From: Corydoras sp. C115
Taxonomy: Eukaryota > Chordata > Actinopteri > Siluriformes > Callichthyidae
Assembly: GCA_019802505.1 (NCBI GenBank)
Contig: JAFMOC010000038.1
Coordinates: forward strand, 1,124,001-1,188,000
Direction of reading: 5' to 3'
Length of the DNA stretch: 64,000 nucleotides
The notes beneath the pieces are model-generated. The model did not search any database, had not been told where the DNA came from, and worked only from the letters and a program-made list of their open reading frames with translations. This document shows, in pieces, positions 1-14,109 of the stretch. Numbering within the stretch: the stretch's first letter is position 1; each line of letters opens with the position of its first letter. Both the position numbers and the translations under genes were made by a program.

Positions 1-33
1 CTGAAACGTTCTACCCTGGAAGGGCATGAAGAA
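1..33 (+). repeat. SINE tail fragment
   Basis: Resembles the tail segment of the SINE family seen elsewhere (aaaacgttctcccctggatg in the other copies), in plus orientation, while the neighbouring fragment 78-212 is in minus orientation. Short and diverged. Confidence 0.4.
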
Positions 34-77
34 TAATATATTTTTAAAGACTTGTTTAACATTTACTACTCATTGAC

Positions 78-212
78 TGGGAGGAAACCGGAGAACCCGG
101 AGGAAACCCACGCGGACACGGGGAGAACATGGAAACTCCACCAAGATGGGGATTCGAACCAGGAATCCCTAGTGCTGAGAGGCGAACATGCCAACCACTA
201 AGCCACCTCATG
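78..212 (-). mobile_element. tRNA-derived SINE, 5' part
   Basis: Reverse-strand copy of the SINE family described at 1528-1868. It holds the tRNA-like head (tggcttagtggttggca, ggttcgaatcc) and the ggtttcctccgggttctcc core, then stops; the 3' half is missing. Confidence 0.75.
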
Positions 213-1527
213 TACATTATGACAAAACTATTTTTTTAAAAGATTACAATAAATGCTTTAAGTATAGTAAGTCATGCTAAGATGCTTTCTTGGTGCGTCT
301 GTTGTTCAGCTAAATATTTATTAATACTTTTTTTTTTTTTGGTTTATTTGAACGCTCTCTGGACTTCAGAGAGATCATAAAAGTATATTTGATAAAGGAA
401 TTATATTATGTATTCACCAATGAATGTATTATTTTGTCCTTCCAAGAGCTCTCATTAGATTATTAGATTCAGTGATCCTATCAAGGATGCATCTGTAAAA
501 CACAAAGCTTCATGAAAACGTAGCCTAAATTAATGTTATATACTAAAGACCAGAAACTGATATCATGCGTAAAGAAGTATAACCTTCTGCTCCATTTTTG
601 TCCTCATCATTTAGTCAGTATTTGATTATCACAAGATTGTGTTCTAGCGATCTATTATTGCATTTTCCTGATTCAAGGTCAACTCAACACTGATTCTCAT
701 TCTTTCACCCGCACATACATACATATACATATACCCACAACGCACTGTTAAGTGCCTCAAGGCAATGCTATTTGCTTGGTTAGGAGTCTGCACTTTGTAT
801 AATTATGACTTGTGCATACATGTACAGTACATGAAATTTAATCTTGCTTTTTCTCTGTGTAATCATTTAATCCAGTAAGCATCTTGATGCCTTCAGTTAC
901 TACTATTTATGCAACTTTGTGTCATGAAACTACTTTTTTGTGCAGGCAAAATCATCCTTTTAGGCACTGGCGTTAACTGTGAACTTTTGCAGCTGTATGC
1001 TTGAATGCATGAAAGCTTAAAGGGAACACTGGTTTTAAACTTCTTTTCAATTTATATTATAGGTGCGTAGCATCGTTGTTTTAATATATGCACCCAATAG
1101 CATTGATATACCGCACGTCATGTCCAAAAGCATCCTTCTTGCCCTCTATTCAGGGAGGCCATTCAGATACGTGTAAACCATCTGAATCCACTAACGCAGC
1201 TATAAACTTCCCACAGCGCTGGGACAAAAAAACCCCTATAATGCCAATTTGTAAAATTAAAATCATAAACCATGCGCAGCTTTGACATTTGCATCCCATC
1301 TGCTGTATTGCAATGCTTTAACTGAAAACAAATGTATCCTCCTTTATCAATTTAGGCCTTAAAATTTGTTTCAGCCTGATGAACTAGAAATTGATTACTT
1401 TAGCAAGACGGCCTATAAATGTTTGTCAGTAGACATTTTTAATCATAGTTCATAGTTACAAGCCCGTTATTTTTTAGTGAATCTACTTTACATTGAAGAA
1501 AACATATTCTAAAATAAATCTAAAGCA

Positions 1528-1868
1528 GGGCGGCATGGTGGCTTAGTGGTTAGCACGTTCGCCTCTCAGCAGTAGGGATTCCCGGTTCGAATCCCCATCT
1601 GGGTGGAGTTTCCATGTTCTCCCTGTGTCCACGTGGGTTTCCTCCGGGTTCTCCGGTTTCCTCCCACAGTCCAAAAACATGGATCAAGTCAATTGAGTTC
1701 TCCAAATTGCCCCATATAGTGTGTGTATGTGTGTGTGTCTGTGTGAGTGTGTGCCCAGCGATAGATTGGCACCCTGTCCTGGGTGTATCTGCCCAGCGCC
1801 CAAAACGTTCTCCCCCCCGCGACCCTAATATAGGACAAAAAGCGGAAGATAATGAATGAATGAATGAC
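1528..1868 (+). mobile_element. tRNA-derived SINE, full length
   Basis: Starts gggcggcatggtggcttag, with pol III A-box-like (tggcttagtggttagca) and B-box-like (ggttcgaatcc) segments. A central core (ttcctccgggttctcc, cagtccaaaaacatgg) follows, then a (GT)n stretch, and it ends in tandem aatg repeats. A perfect 10-bp target duplication atctaaagca flanks it (1518-1527 and 1869-1878). It resembles V-SINE-type teleost elements. The open frames across it on both strands are artefacts. Confidence 0.88.
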
Positions 1869-4494
1869 ATCTAAAGCATACACACTGGTAAACTGCACAG
1901 CAGACTCAATTCATTGGGCCAACGTAGATAATGTATTTTGTCAGATCATAGACAACACATGTTCTTTCAGATTTATTCTCTAAAAGATTGAGGAGATTAG
2001 ATTGTAGTTCCAGTCCTCTTCCAGCTTGACTGCTGCAAATAATTTATTTGCCAGTCTCCTATCATGCAAGATGATCCAGTTCTGGATTCAACTACTACAG
2101 CTAGTCTGGTGTTCAACCAACTCAAAACTATTCTCTGTCCACTGGCTTCCATTAGCTGCTCACCTTCAGTACAAGGACAATCTCGGATTCTGCTCAATTT
2201 AGCCTGCACTTTATATTTTAGAGATAAATATTGGTTTCCTCAAATCTTTAGTGATGACCGCCACCTGGTGCTTTAACCTCAGAGCCAATTCTGACCATAT
2301 CATAAAGGGCTTCAATTCTGCAGCTAATATTTATGATTTTTATTTAAGCTACAATGTTTGACTAAAACTGTCCCCTGCAATGTATAACTTATACAGTAAA
2401 GTATTGGTACTTTTACTATACTTTCTCTATTACAGCTCCTAGTATATGGTCTTTAGGAAATATGGCAACATTTTTTCTTAGTAGAGAATAATCTTCTCTT
2501 TCTATTGCTAGAGCTTACCAACAGACGTTGCAATCATACAGTAGATTTCATTTTTTGTCTAAAAACAATAGACAAATCTGACAAATCAGTAGCGCCCACA
2601 TGCTTTCAATCAATTTACATATAAATATAAATATTCAGCTTTTAAAAATATATATGTAGTTAAATTTTGTTTAGTATTTATGATTTACAACAGTGGTTCA
2701 TAAAAAGTTCTGGGATTATAAAACCTACATGACTGAAATGTCTTCAGACTTGCCCATCACTATTTTTCACCATTTTACGCTATATGATCCCAAGCAAACT
2801 GGTTTAATAACGATTGTGTGCTAGGTTCAAAAACCTTGCAAAAAATAATTGCAAGAGCAACGAAGTAACCAAGTATCATTTCACACTTCATGTTTTCAGC
2901 TTGGCTGCGTGGCATCTGAACTAAACTATCAATTTATCAAACCCTTTCAGCCCTAAAGCTGTTGTCTACAGTTCTCGTGTTCTAGGAAATGAAGCAACAG
3001 TGATAGAGGGAAAAGGCACAAAACCTTGTATTCTTTCATTACCCTGTGTTTCAGCTAATTATCCTGTCAACATTCTTGGTGTATACTGTGTTTCAAGTTG
3101 TCAAGGCATTAAAAATGACACAGATGTAAAAAAGACCAATCACAAGAAATCTGCTCAGCTTTGAAGCAATATTCTTCATATTCCAAATGAATGTTGTATT
3201 TAATATTGGTATGATCTAAGGAAAATAAAATATAAAACCGGTTGGTTAAAAACATTCTGTGACCTTCATTAGGATAATGTTCTTTAGTTCAGCTGTTGAA
3301 TATTTATAATCACAAAACCTATTTTGTGAGAATGTATTTCTACTTCGCTTTGATAAAACCCCATCATGCTTCATTCAGCCAACTTTTTGAAAATTAATGA
3401 AGTCAAGCATACTAGCAAAGGAAAAAAAAACAGACCAAACAAGAATCATGCATATTCAGCATCTGACCGCAAAATATTATTTTAACATTGACCTGTCTCT
3501 AGTTTTAGGTAAGCTAATATTACATTGTATGTTAATTGCTTATTAATCTGCTTTAAAACTGCAATAACATTGGATGATTGAGAAACATATAGGATCACAC
3601 TACAGTTTTTTTTTTTAAGAAACCATATGGTAAAACTGCCAAGGGCAAGGTTTGCTGGCTACTCAAGTAAGACCTAATTTCAGTAGTTTCCATTTTATGC
3701 TAAATGAAGCGACTGCATAATTGATGAGGAGAAAAATAGCTAATTGATTCCACAGGATGCTCTGGTGTCTTAGAATATTTGAGATGTTACAGATTATCAT
3801 AAATAGCCACTAAGCCATGCACTTTCATAACTGCTCAATCATTCCATTATTAAAGTAATAGCCATCTCCACAAGAAGCTGACAAAGCTAAAGGTGTGAGG
3901 ACAGATTGTGTGCAAAATAAACTTAACTCCAGTTAGTACCTTTAAATTAATTAGGTATTTGAAAAAATATATAGCATTTAACTTGCCATGTTAAAGATGT
4001 AGCACATGCTAGGAAATGTATCCTAATCTAATATACTACCTATATTAGTGATGTGGCCAGAGGGGTTATATGAGCAATACATTAATAAATTATACAGAAA
4101 TGTCCAAAAAAAAAAAAAAAACACTTTGTTTTTACATAATTAACTTTAAAAATATATATACTGTATATAACTACACACTCATCATGTCTGTATTGCTCAG
4201 TCAAATTGTCTATTATATTTAGGTTACTTGATGTTTGCTTAACACATCTAAACACACGTTCACCTGTCCTGGCTATTTACAGATGGCAGTGTTGAGATGT
4301 CGTTCAATATTAATGACAAAACACGACGTGAGCCGATTAGTTTCCATAGCACCCGGTGAGTTTAAGTGGCTTCTAATATGCAGGAGTTAAGAAGAGCACA
4401 TGTCCAAAAGCTATGAAAATGAAAAGACAGAAGAAAAACAAATCCCTCTTTGAGAATAAGAAGGTTCCAGCCCCTAAAGGTTTTTGAAACAAAC

Positions 4495-4607
4495 CTGCAG
4501 TTGTCAACATTGCTCGCAGTAATGGCACTGGAAGAGTGAACTCCTCTGAGCTTATTCATTTCAATTATTTCAATACAGCCAGTGTAGTTGTAGAAAGGCT
4601 CAGACCC
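4495..4607 (-). CDS. eys: eys exon: end of LamG domain
   Basis: 113 bp; enters in phase 0 after cccttag and leaves in phase 2 at TGCAG|gtttgt. It encodes GSEPFYNYTGCIEIIEMN, then KLRGVHSSSAITASNV and DNC. Y-T-G-C-I-E-I-I-E-M-N is the closing strand of LamG domains, and the last Cys likely pairs with the Cys of Y-T-G-C. N-Y-T is a sequon. The frame continues into an exon below position 1 (R/S codon split after AG); I found no candidate for it in 1-4494. Confidence 0.86.
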
Positions 4608-4885
4608 CTAAGGGAAAAGAACAGGGGAAATCAGTAGAAAACAACCAACCATTTCAAGCTTTAAGGTGAAAATAAAATAGCGTGTAAACATGTGACACCA
4701 GAATGAAGACCACAGGTTTTGGAAGGCTGTGATTTTAGATCTCTTAGAATTTAAAAGCTGTATATAAACTGAAGACAAAACGGACTCTACAAAGCACATT
4801 GATCAAAAAGAAAAAAAATTCTTAGAAAATATAGGTGCCCTGACTTACTAGAAAGCAATTTCAAGGCACTAGAAAAAACAAGTAC

Positions 4886-4886
<1 letters not shown>

Positions 4887-4982
<96 letters not shown>
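4887..4982. repeat. Poly-A followed by (TA)n
   Basis: About 38 A residues followed by about 29 TA units. It lies 280 bp upstream, in the gene's sense, of exon 4495-4607. Confidence 0.95.
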
Positions 4983-4984
<2 letters not shown>

Positions 4985-6441
4985 GCCAAGGTGCATACCT
5001 AGAAATCATTCAAGCAGCAAATTCCAAAGGAACGGTATGCAGATATGAACTACTGTATATTACTGTTTTAATGAGTTTTAAAAAATATAAAAGGTTTTAC
5101 TTCGGCATCAAATGTTTGTTATTACAGTGCATGTTTACCTGCTTATTCATTCTGAATTTTGTATTAAACAATAGACAACCAGCACCTAATTTATCTAGAA
5201 GTATTTCCTATTTAGGAACTATGACAGGTATTTCGTTATAAACAGTCAATTCCCACAGTTTGTCTGCTACTGAATATTTCCTCTTTTTGCTGTTTTTCTG
5301 TTTATTTTCAAGTCCTTTGTTCATAACAAAGCTTTGCCCACCCTGTATGGACTCTACGATTTTGACAATGGGACAGATGGAACTCCATAATTTTAACCAC
5401 AATTAATTTTGATTGGTGTCACAATCCTTCAAAAAGTAAATTTGATGTGTTTAAAGAATTGTGTCTTCCTCAAAATAATACAGTAGTTGTGTTACTGCAT
5501 CGATACTATTAACAGCACTAACCACTGTAGCTACTGCAGAAATATAACAGTGCAACATAAAGGCCTTCATTAAAGAAGCTTTTAAAAGGTAATTTTAAGA
5601 AAAACATTGAATCACAACTGGAGGTAATTCCTACCCAAAAAAACCCCACCACTATGAATACCATATTTTATGTCTTCTGATGGGTTCTTATAAATCATAC
5701 ATAATTTAGATTTAAGAAAAAAAATCAAAGGATCTGTGTTCTGCCCAGTGTTTATCCTATTTTTTTATGTCTTAGACATTTTCTACTCTTTATCGTGACA
5801 CCTCAGGCTCATAAAACATCAAAAAAACTGCTTAACATGCTGGGAAAGGAGGAGGTTTATTGTCACAATGAGTATTCTGATTAATAATTTGAGTTGTTTT
5901 GTGTAAAGGGGGTTGTAATATGCTTTTTAGGATTTCCTGGAAACAATGGCTTTGGCTTTATTAGAGACTAAAGCTGCAGCCTACTGATGACAGGGTGAAC
6001 ACTTTGTGTCACCAAGATTTTCAGCAGCCATATAATTTCATCTTTAACTGATTTGTACATATGGTTGATTGGTGGTGCTGAACCCTTGATCTTTAATAAA
6101 AAGGAAATACAATAAAAATCTATACAAAAACAAATACATATACCGTACATTTCTGAAAACCTACTCTCATTAATGTAATTAATATAAACAAACTACATAT
6201 TTACTAAAGTATCACTCGAACTCCTGGTGGTCAGCATTTAACACAGACAAAGCATACCAATCAGCTTCAAACCTTTGTCATATAAAAGCTACTTAATGTT
6301 TGCTTATTTGGGTATAAACTGCCAAAAAACAACAAAGAACTTGAATCCAATTCATCCAACATAATGTTTTTCAATAATACATATAAAATTTGTTATATAA
6401 AAAAGTTAAACCTAAACAGTGTTATAATAATAATATAATAA

Positions 6442-6664
<223 letters not shown>

Positions 6665-7640
6665 ATTACAAAATTCTATTTAATTTCAACCCATTGTAAT
6701 GTATTATTCATAATATTATGATATATACTTTTGCAGTGTATAATTGTAATACAGGGGATGTCTGATCAACCTTCCTTGTTAGGACATTATTGTTCTGTTT
6801 CACCTATTTTCAAAGTCATTTCCTTTTTTTTCTTTACTTTAATGTTGTAATAAATATATTTGTATAACAGAAAAATTTACACAGGACTCTAAAAGAAAAG
6901 ACTTGAAAAGACTTTACCTTGAATGATAAAACAACATTAATATGTTTTGTTATAATACAAGACATTTAGTCAGAGCTTGCTCTGCCACCAATGCTCTTGA
7001 ACTGACTTTTGTTCTTTGATTTACTTAGATTTTCATGTTTTTTTCCACAAAATGAAGGAGCCACTAGAGAGACACCAAATAACTGACCCCTGGACTAGTA
7101 CCATCACAATTCACACAAATTAGCATGTGGTTTTATTTTTGTTTACTAAATGTCTGTTGCATAATAACCCTGGCATGATACCCTGAAGACTTTTTTTTTG
7201 GCAAAGGGTCACCATAAAGGTTTTACTAGTGTAGTTCCTGCTAACCCTGCCTAAGGCACTTAAGCTCATCTAACCTCTTGTGCTCCTATTTCTTGTCCTG
7301 GGAAAACCAGCACACTCATGGACTGGGAGTAATGAGAGAAACCCTCCTGCTGATGCCTCACTGTGGACCTGCCCTAGGTCCCATCACTGATCTTTCGAGG
7401 CACTAATTAAGTCTTGGCAGGGGAATACTGTTGGGGAATCCTGAATGCAGGAACTGATTGTGCCTTACAGGCTGTGTGCTCATAATCGCCCACACCTGTT
7501 TATTTTTTCACGATGTTGTACATACAGCATAGTTTACATTCTTCATTTTTAATTTAGCCTTGCCTTCTATTTTATCTGTACCAATGTCAATTTACCTGCA
7601 ATTATATAACAATGTCGCACTGTGTCTGGAACAATCTTAC

Positions 7641-7788
7641 CTTATTTGAGTAATTAAGTGGCAATCCTCCAATAAAAATATGGCCAGTTTTTTGTAAACT
7701 CAGCCTCGACCAGTTATATCTTGCATTGCTTCGGAATAAAGGAATGCCAGACAGAGCAACTTCTGCTTTACATGGAGAGAGATGCTGT
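7641..7788 (-). CDS. eys: eys exon: C-terminal LamG segment
   Basis: 148 bp; enters in phase 2 after ttggcag and leaves in phase 0 at AAG|gtaaga. It encodes RQHLSPCKAEVALSG, then IPLFRSNARYNWSRLSLQK and TGHIFIGGLPLNYSNK. K-T-G-H-I-F-I-G-G-L-P is the characteristic late LamG strand. N-W-S and N-Y-S are N-glycosylation sequons. An in-frame ATG lies just upstream in the intron, but the acceptor and phase exclude it as a start. Confidence 0.88.
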
Positions 7789-10506
7789 CTGCCAAAGAAT
7801 AACAAGGAATTGTTTTGATTATGTCTCTAAATTTAAAGCCAACACTTTAGACCATGGATTCTTGCTTAATGGCAGTAAACAGTCATACAATAACAAAAAC
7901 AACTTAAACAGCAGCAATAATATCATTCCCCTTTATTGCTTTGTCTCATTTTAAAAAGTTCAGACCTAAAAAAGGTTTGGTGAATATGATAAGCATTGTT
8001 TCCATGGATACAGCAGAGAAAGAAAAGCATGGAAAGTGAACTGGGAAGCGCAATGAGTTTAGTATTCATTATTTAGTTGAAGATGTTGCACAGGGAAATT
8101 TTGCACAGAATTATGACTTTAAAGTCCCTATGTTTCCCTTTCTCTTTGACACATTGTTCCATTGATTCTTTGTGTTTAAATTAATTGATTAAAAGACTAG
8201 TAGGAAATTACCTTGCATATCTTAAAAAGAAACACAATAAAGCAAATTAAAATGTATACTGGTGAATTATGCTTCGAAGTATTCTATAATTCCTTTGACT
8301 CTTTTTATACAACTACAATAAATATTACTTTGGGTGAATGAGTTACAAATGCAAATATATAAACCACTTAAGTCATTTTTGCATGTATACCTATGTAGCA
8401 TTATAGGATGTGTTGGTTATTTTTCTTCACTTACCATAAGGGTTTTTAATCTTTAATCTAAGAATTCTTGGTCATTTAGAGTAATTGTCAAATGCTAACA
8501 ACTTTAACTTTACATCTAACTCAGGGCTCCTTTAAAGGACAGCTCACATCAGTTCCAGATTTCTTGAGCCAGTTATAGTAACTTGGGAGATTCCTAAAGC
8601 TAATTCCGACCCTTCCACACAGCAGGGGAGGAAAGATAATTATCTTAGAGCAGATTCAGGGCTAACCATAGGCAGTAGGACACTAGCCTGTTCGCAGACA
8701 CTTTAGGCCCCTAAGGCCAGTGTCTCATGATGGTCTTCTAACTGGAAAAAAGAGAAAAGCTGGTTTGAGGAAAGCAATCCTGCCTGATTTGCTAAGCCTG
8801 TAACTCTGTTCCACTTGACATTGGCGGCCTGGCACCTTGCCAGAGGGCAGCAGGCCCGGGTAGACCTTGAGTCTGTCTGTCCCTATAGACCTCGGTTACA
8901 TATAAAAAGAATTGTTCCTGACGGAAAAATATATTAAAAAGTCTGGCAATGGGGAGGACATTGGAGCATTAGAGAACTTGTCGGAGGTGTTGGCGGCTCA
9001 GTCAAGCTCTAGGTTAAAACAATTCTTTTGGGATGAATGTATGCGTCAAATTTTCTTTTTAGCACTATTGTTTTTTTTTATCTTGTTCCTCCTTATGGTT
9101 GTTTTTCTCTTTTAAGTGAAAGCAGACAGTCATAAACTACTTGCACTGTAGTTTTGCTTGTGCAGTCCAAATATTTCCCCAACATATCAGCAAAATATAA
9201 ATGTCAGTACATTAAAAATAAATAGAAAAGAAAATAAATCAAGAAGTAAAATTAATTATATCATGTAAATCACTTAATAGGAACTTGTTTGGGGCTCTGG
9301 GACTTCTTTGATTTCTTAATGTAAGTCTCGCAATTTGAACATAACTTTAATCTCTATTCAGTAATAGAGTTTTTTTGCTTATAGGATCTGGACTGTTTAC
9401 ATTTATTTAATAAAGATCTGTTTACAGTGAACACATCTGTTCTTGGAAACAGCATGTACTGTATGTGAACACTGTCACAAACAAATGTGTTCAAACCAAA
9501 TATGCAATATTCATTGACAACTGGAGGCACTTGTAGCTCATGTATGCAACACATTTTGTTCTGAAGGACTTCAAACAAATTGTCAGCTGAACATGATCAG
9601 GTTGAAAAGAAGAAAAGATGGCAGTTGGCAGCTTTAGCTACACAGAGTTACACACAAGCTGTTGTTTTCCGCTCTGATGGTGCTGGCTTGTATAAAAAAA
9701 AATAATAATAATAAAAAAAAAATGAAATCAGATATTCCTATTAAAAATGTATCAAATCTAATTTAATAAAAATATTAAAATTAGCATGTCCAACCAATTG
9801 ATAAATATTGGGTCTGAGTCTCGAAATTATATTTCAAATTCTTGAACAGTAATATAAAGTTGGAAGGCTGTGGATCTGTGGCGATTTAAAATCAAATAAG
9901 CATATATGTGGTTAGATGTTGGATATTATGGCATGCAGACATCACCATTTCTTTCCATAGACACCATCAGCAGAAGCAGCATGGACACCGAAAAGCAGTA
10001 AAACTATGACTGATGTTCAAAAGCATGTGAATGCAGTTTTTGCAAAAGAGACATTGGAGGGTATGACTGTGATAAGCAGCAGTGTGGAACTGAGAGGTGG
10101 AACTGGTCTCTGAAGAAAATTTTAAAAGCGTCTCTCTCATCCTGTGTTATGACCAGCTGTCACTATTCCTACAGCATTTTATACTGCTGGTGGGCTATAA
10201 AAGGTCAGCAGAAAATGGGTCAAAGTTGAGTGTGATTGAACTTTTATTGCAGTAGTATGGCATAAAATCCTATGAGGGAATGATTGCTCTATAGGAGGCC
10301 ATTTCATGGTACTCATCATCTATAAGCATTCATTTAACCATGTTAAGTGAGATGAGAAGACGGTCTCAATATAGGTAATTGCTAATGGCAAACTGAAAAA
10401 ATAAAATGGATATTAATTACTTAAAAAAATAATTAGGAATAATTCATTACACTGTTTTAACTTATTTCTGCTTTATTTATTATTTAATTTAGGTTAAAAT
10501 TTTTAC
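7789..10506. other. Intron between LamG exons
   Basis: No repeat family recognised. A GC-richer island lies around 8540-8900 with no supportable reading frame. Short A-rich runs occur near 9700-9720. Confidence 0.7.
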
Positions 10507-10598
10507 CTTATATGGACTAGATACTCGTTGCCATCATTGACCTGTGTGTTGGTATTAATCCTCTGAATCCCATCTTTTTTACTACATACAAAGTCATA
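10507..10598 (-). CDS. eys: eys exon: central LamG segment
   Basis: 92 bp, found through domain continuity rather than as a long open frame. The acceptor is atttcag and the donor AAG|gtaaaa (phase 0 in, phase 2 out). It encodes YDFVCSKKDGIQRINTN, then TQVNDGNEYLVHI. The V-N-D-G-N-E-Y stretch is the LamG motif in which a strand follows a D-G turn. Without this exon the fold between H-I-Y-N-G-M-L-Q and R-Q-H-L-S-P-C would lack a strand pair. The final AG joins A of the next exon as Arg. Confidence 0.87.
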
Positions 10599-10987
10599 CT
10601 GAAATAACATTACAAAAATAAGAAATTGTTAATACAGACTGCATATACAAAAACACACACACGCACTCAGCAAGTGGTACTATACATTAGCAAGTCTACT
10701 TTAAAAAGGTTTTTAAATTATGTTTAAATACATTGTATTCACCATTACCACTACCAAGCATTACATCCTAGTATTGTATTAGACTATTTTAACTGTACTT
10801 ACTAAAAATCACGTCAATATCCAGTTCACCTTGAAATTTGTGATTAGAAAAACTAAATTTCAGAATTTATTACCAAAACGTATATATTTAAAATGGTTAA
10901 CAAGCACAGATGTGCAAGACTTCACATACTTGGCCAACTGGCTTTAACAAATTATAAAAAAGAAAAAAAAAATCTTTACATAATTAC

Positions 10988-11178
10988 CTGTAACATTCCA
11001 TTGTAAATGTGAAGTTTGATGAAAAAGAAACCTCTGAGGCTAGGATTCTGATCCACATACAAAAGAGTTCCATTAGATGAATGAGTCTGAAACCGCAAAG
11101 TGATATTGCTTACATCATTGAGGTCAATCCCCTCAAACTCCAGGAAAGAGTTACCCGAATATCTCCCATACAAAACAC
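10988..11178 (-). CDS. eys: eys exon: first part of LamG domain
   Basis: 191 bp; enters in phase 1 after tgtctag and leaves in phase 0 at CAG|gtaatt. It encodes GVLYGRYSGNSFLEFEGIDL, then NDVSNITLRFQTHSSNGTLL, then YVDQNPSLRGFFFIKLHIYN and GMLQ. This is the N-terminal half of a laminin G fold: the S-F-L-E-F strand, the I-T-L-R-F-Q-T strand and the N-G-T-L-L-Y strand are typical. N-I-T and N-G-T are N-glycosylation sequons. It is followed by 10507-10598 after a 389-bp intron. Confidence 0.88.
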
Positions 11179-14109
11179 CTAGACAGGAGCCAAAGAATAA
11201 AATGAAATATAATAACAGCTGTATGCAACAAGTGCATTTAACAACCCACAACTGATTGGGAGATTGAGAAATCATCATAAAATAAAAAATAAAAACATTA
11301 TTATTTAGAATAGGTAAAATCCTAAGACAATTCCATCATAAATAATTTAGAATGGGGATTTATGCTGTTTCTAAAAGAAAGCTTTTTTCCAAGAAAATGA
11401 AGAGATTTTACAGCTTTCCTCCATCTGTCAGAAAATCAAAGCCCAGAATGCAGGTGGTGTCCTTCCTCAGAGCAGTCCATCAATATTATGGCTCATACAG
11501 TAACTCTGTCTTTCACACTTGACTATGATCAAAGACAAGCCTATAGAATTGAGAGTGAACACATCTGGCATGGCATGATTTTTTAAAGAAATCATGCCAT
11601 TCTTACTTTCATAAGAGCATTGGTGGCTGATACATCTAAAAAAAAAAACATGGGTAGTATGTTTAAACATCCACATTAATATTGTGTAGCTAGACTGTAG
11701 CTAGACTCATACATACATTATTAAGAAAAAAAGCCTTCTGTTTATGTTTTTATAATGGGAATTGACTTAGACTTTTGATACAACAAATTGACTCAGCTTT
11801 TAAGATCAGGTTTAACAGATGAATAAGAGTAATTTTACCCATAAAAAAAACAAAACAAAACAAAAAAAATCTTATAAAATAGCAAAAACACCTTTCTTTC
11901 ATAGTTAGTAAAAGAGTAATTGGCAGCCAGGTGTTGCTATTTAATTTCACAAGAGCAGGCATTAAAAAGTGTGAATGCCTTCACCAAAGCATAAATTTTT
12001 GGTTGTGTGGTTCTCATACACTTGGGTGTCTTCATTATGCCAACTGCTGCTACTGCTGATAAATAACCTGACATGAGATTTGGGTCCATTTCTAACTACA
12101 TTAATATCTTTATTATACAGAACAAAGGACTGTTTACAATTGTAAAGTATTCAAGGCAGCTGTGATCCATCACAGGATTGAATACCACAGAGCAAATTTA
12201 ATCCTAATTTTGATGCTTATAGATAAGTGAAAAACCCAGCAAGTCTCTGTAAGCACATTCAAATATTAAAGTTCATAAGAGCACTATGAAAAAAATATTT
12301 AAACAATGTATTTCATGGAATAGGAGCACAAGAACACATGGAACAGCAGAAAAAACATACCACTACAGATCTGAAACAATATCTATTAAGAGTGATATCA
12401 AGACAGGGATCAAAGTCCAGACCCTAACCCCACTGAGGTATTATAGTGGGATCATAAAAGTCATGTATACTGTATATTGACCCAAGTCATGTTTAAAAAT
12501 GTTATTATATATATATATTTTTTTTTTTTAATAAATAGATTTAAAAAAAATCAAGATTTAATTTAATTTCTCCCTATGTAAAATGTTATACGTATTACTA
12601 ATTTATAGAAATAACATCTTAATAGGAATAAAATCTATCTTGCCACAGAAATAATGGTAAAAACAAACTAACAAAATTACATTGAGGTTAAGCAATGAAA
12701 CAGATAAGCCTATATAAGCAAATAATGAAGATTTTAAATGAAACTGTTAAGGAAGAGTTTCTTAACATAATAGATGGGAATATTTGTCCCTTACTTCATT
12801 ATTATTAATATAACTTATTTGTTTGTATACTGAACATGTTGAGGAACAAAGAATTTAGCTTCTAAAATTTAATCATTTAGCTTGATGTAAAATAAAAAAT
12901 AAAAAAATAAATTAAGCTGTTAATTAAATGTACATTTTTTCCAGTAACTGTATTTATATACTGTATAAGATAAAATACCACATTAATAAACTCACTGATA
13001 CATTACACAGACAGACCTCATGCAAATGCAATACTTATCTTTATTTTAATGACTTGCAGGGCTTTGGTCTGTGGGGCTTTATACTAAGTAGGCTATATTC
13101 TCATGACCTATATGCAGGTAATATAAAACCTTGCTTCCTTATTTAGTATTGATCATTTAACATACATTTTAAAGGCTAACTTTTGAAATGTAGCCATATA
13201 ACAGGCACATATAGAAAATAATAATGTATACATAAACTGCAATAAAAATTGCTCAGACAGTTGGCATGAGTAAAATCTCCTTTCAATAGGAATTTGTATG
13301 GAAAGGATGGAAGCAACACACCTTAATTTGACATATATGGGCAAAAAAAATCAGTTCCTAAACTGTAAATAGAACTAACATGCCTCTCCAAAAGCTTCAA
13401 ATTTCCTTTGTGAAAAAGCGCCCCAATTTTTCTGCTAATGTGGTTTAACAAATAGACAAAATTACCCTCATTCATAGCAATGTACCATATTTTGATCAGG
13501 AAAATGGAGTATAGATAATGACATAATAATCCGCCTGAACTTTTTTTCACCAGTGGTTTACAGGCAGATCTAAAGTTGTTCAATATAATACAATTCTTCA
13601 GATATTAGACCAATAATTAAGTCAAGTCAGTTTAAGTTTAGGCTAGGCGAGAGCAAAATGTGGTCTGTCTATTGAGCCATTAAAATCAGTTCAGGAAACT
13701 CTGCAGAAGAGCACAAAAGGACTAATACACTTAAAGAACCATGCAAACCCAAATAGCTAGAAATTATCAGCAATGGAAATTCTTTGATCTTGATATTAAT
13801 GAGGCTGAATGCAGGGCAACTACAAAGGTACGTTTTCTCCGCCCTTCCCCTCCCCTGGCTTTTCAGCTGGTTTCAGTAGCAATGATGATAGAAAATTACT
13901 CCTTTGAGACGGAGCCATTCATTAATTTGCAATCCTTGTTTGGACTGATGTAAGACTTTGATGCAGTCAGAAACAACAGCCAGCAGGCATGGACATGGCT
14001 CATTAGCATTGGTATGCTGTTCTCCATACTCAACTTGAGCTGGCAAGTTGTGTTCAGATGGTTTGTACTAGCATCTTTTTCATGGGTACACTAGTTCATC
14101 TATTGTAAA

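Larger units (their letters stand above)
1..4494. other. Intron downstream of the LamG exon
   Basis: Noncoding on both strands as far as I can see. It contains SINE fragments at 1-33 and 78-212 and a full SINE at 1528-1868; the remaining parts are AT-rich intronic sequence with short A or T runs (for example 4107-4121). No EGF-like or LamG-like exon was found on the minus strand. Confidence 0.7.

Noticed and set aside
1528..1620. Possible tRNA gene in the SINE heads
   Set aside because: A and B box-like segments are present, but the cloverleaf cannot be completed and the sequence continues into the SINE core.
1550..1870. Open frames of 60-126 codons over SINE copies
   Set aside because: They recur in every SINE copy in both strands and are made of SINE sequence, not genes (also 22136-22516, 45961-46417 and 57797-57997).
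1..4494. Exon following the LamG domain
   Set aside because: Minus-strand reading around 1100-1270 and elsewhere gave no EGF or LamG sequence with a phase-2 acceptor.
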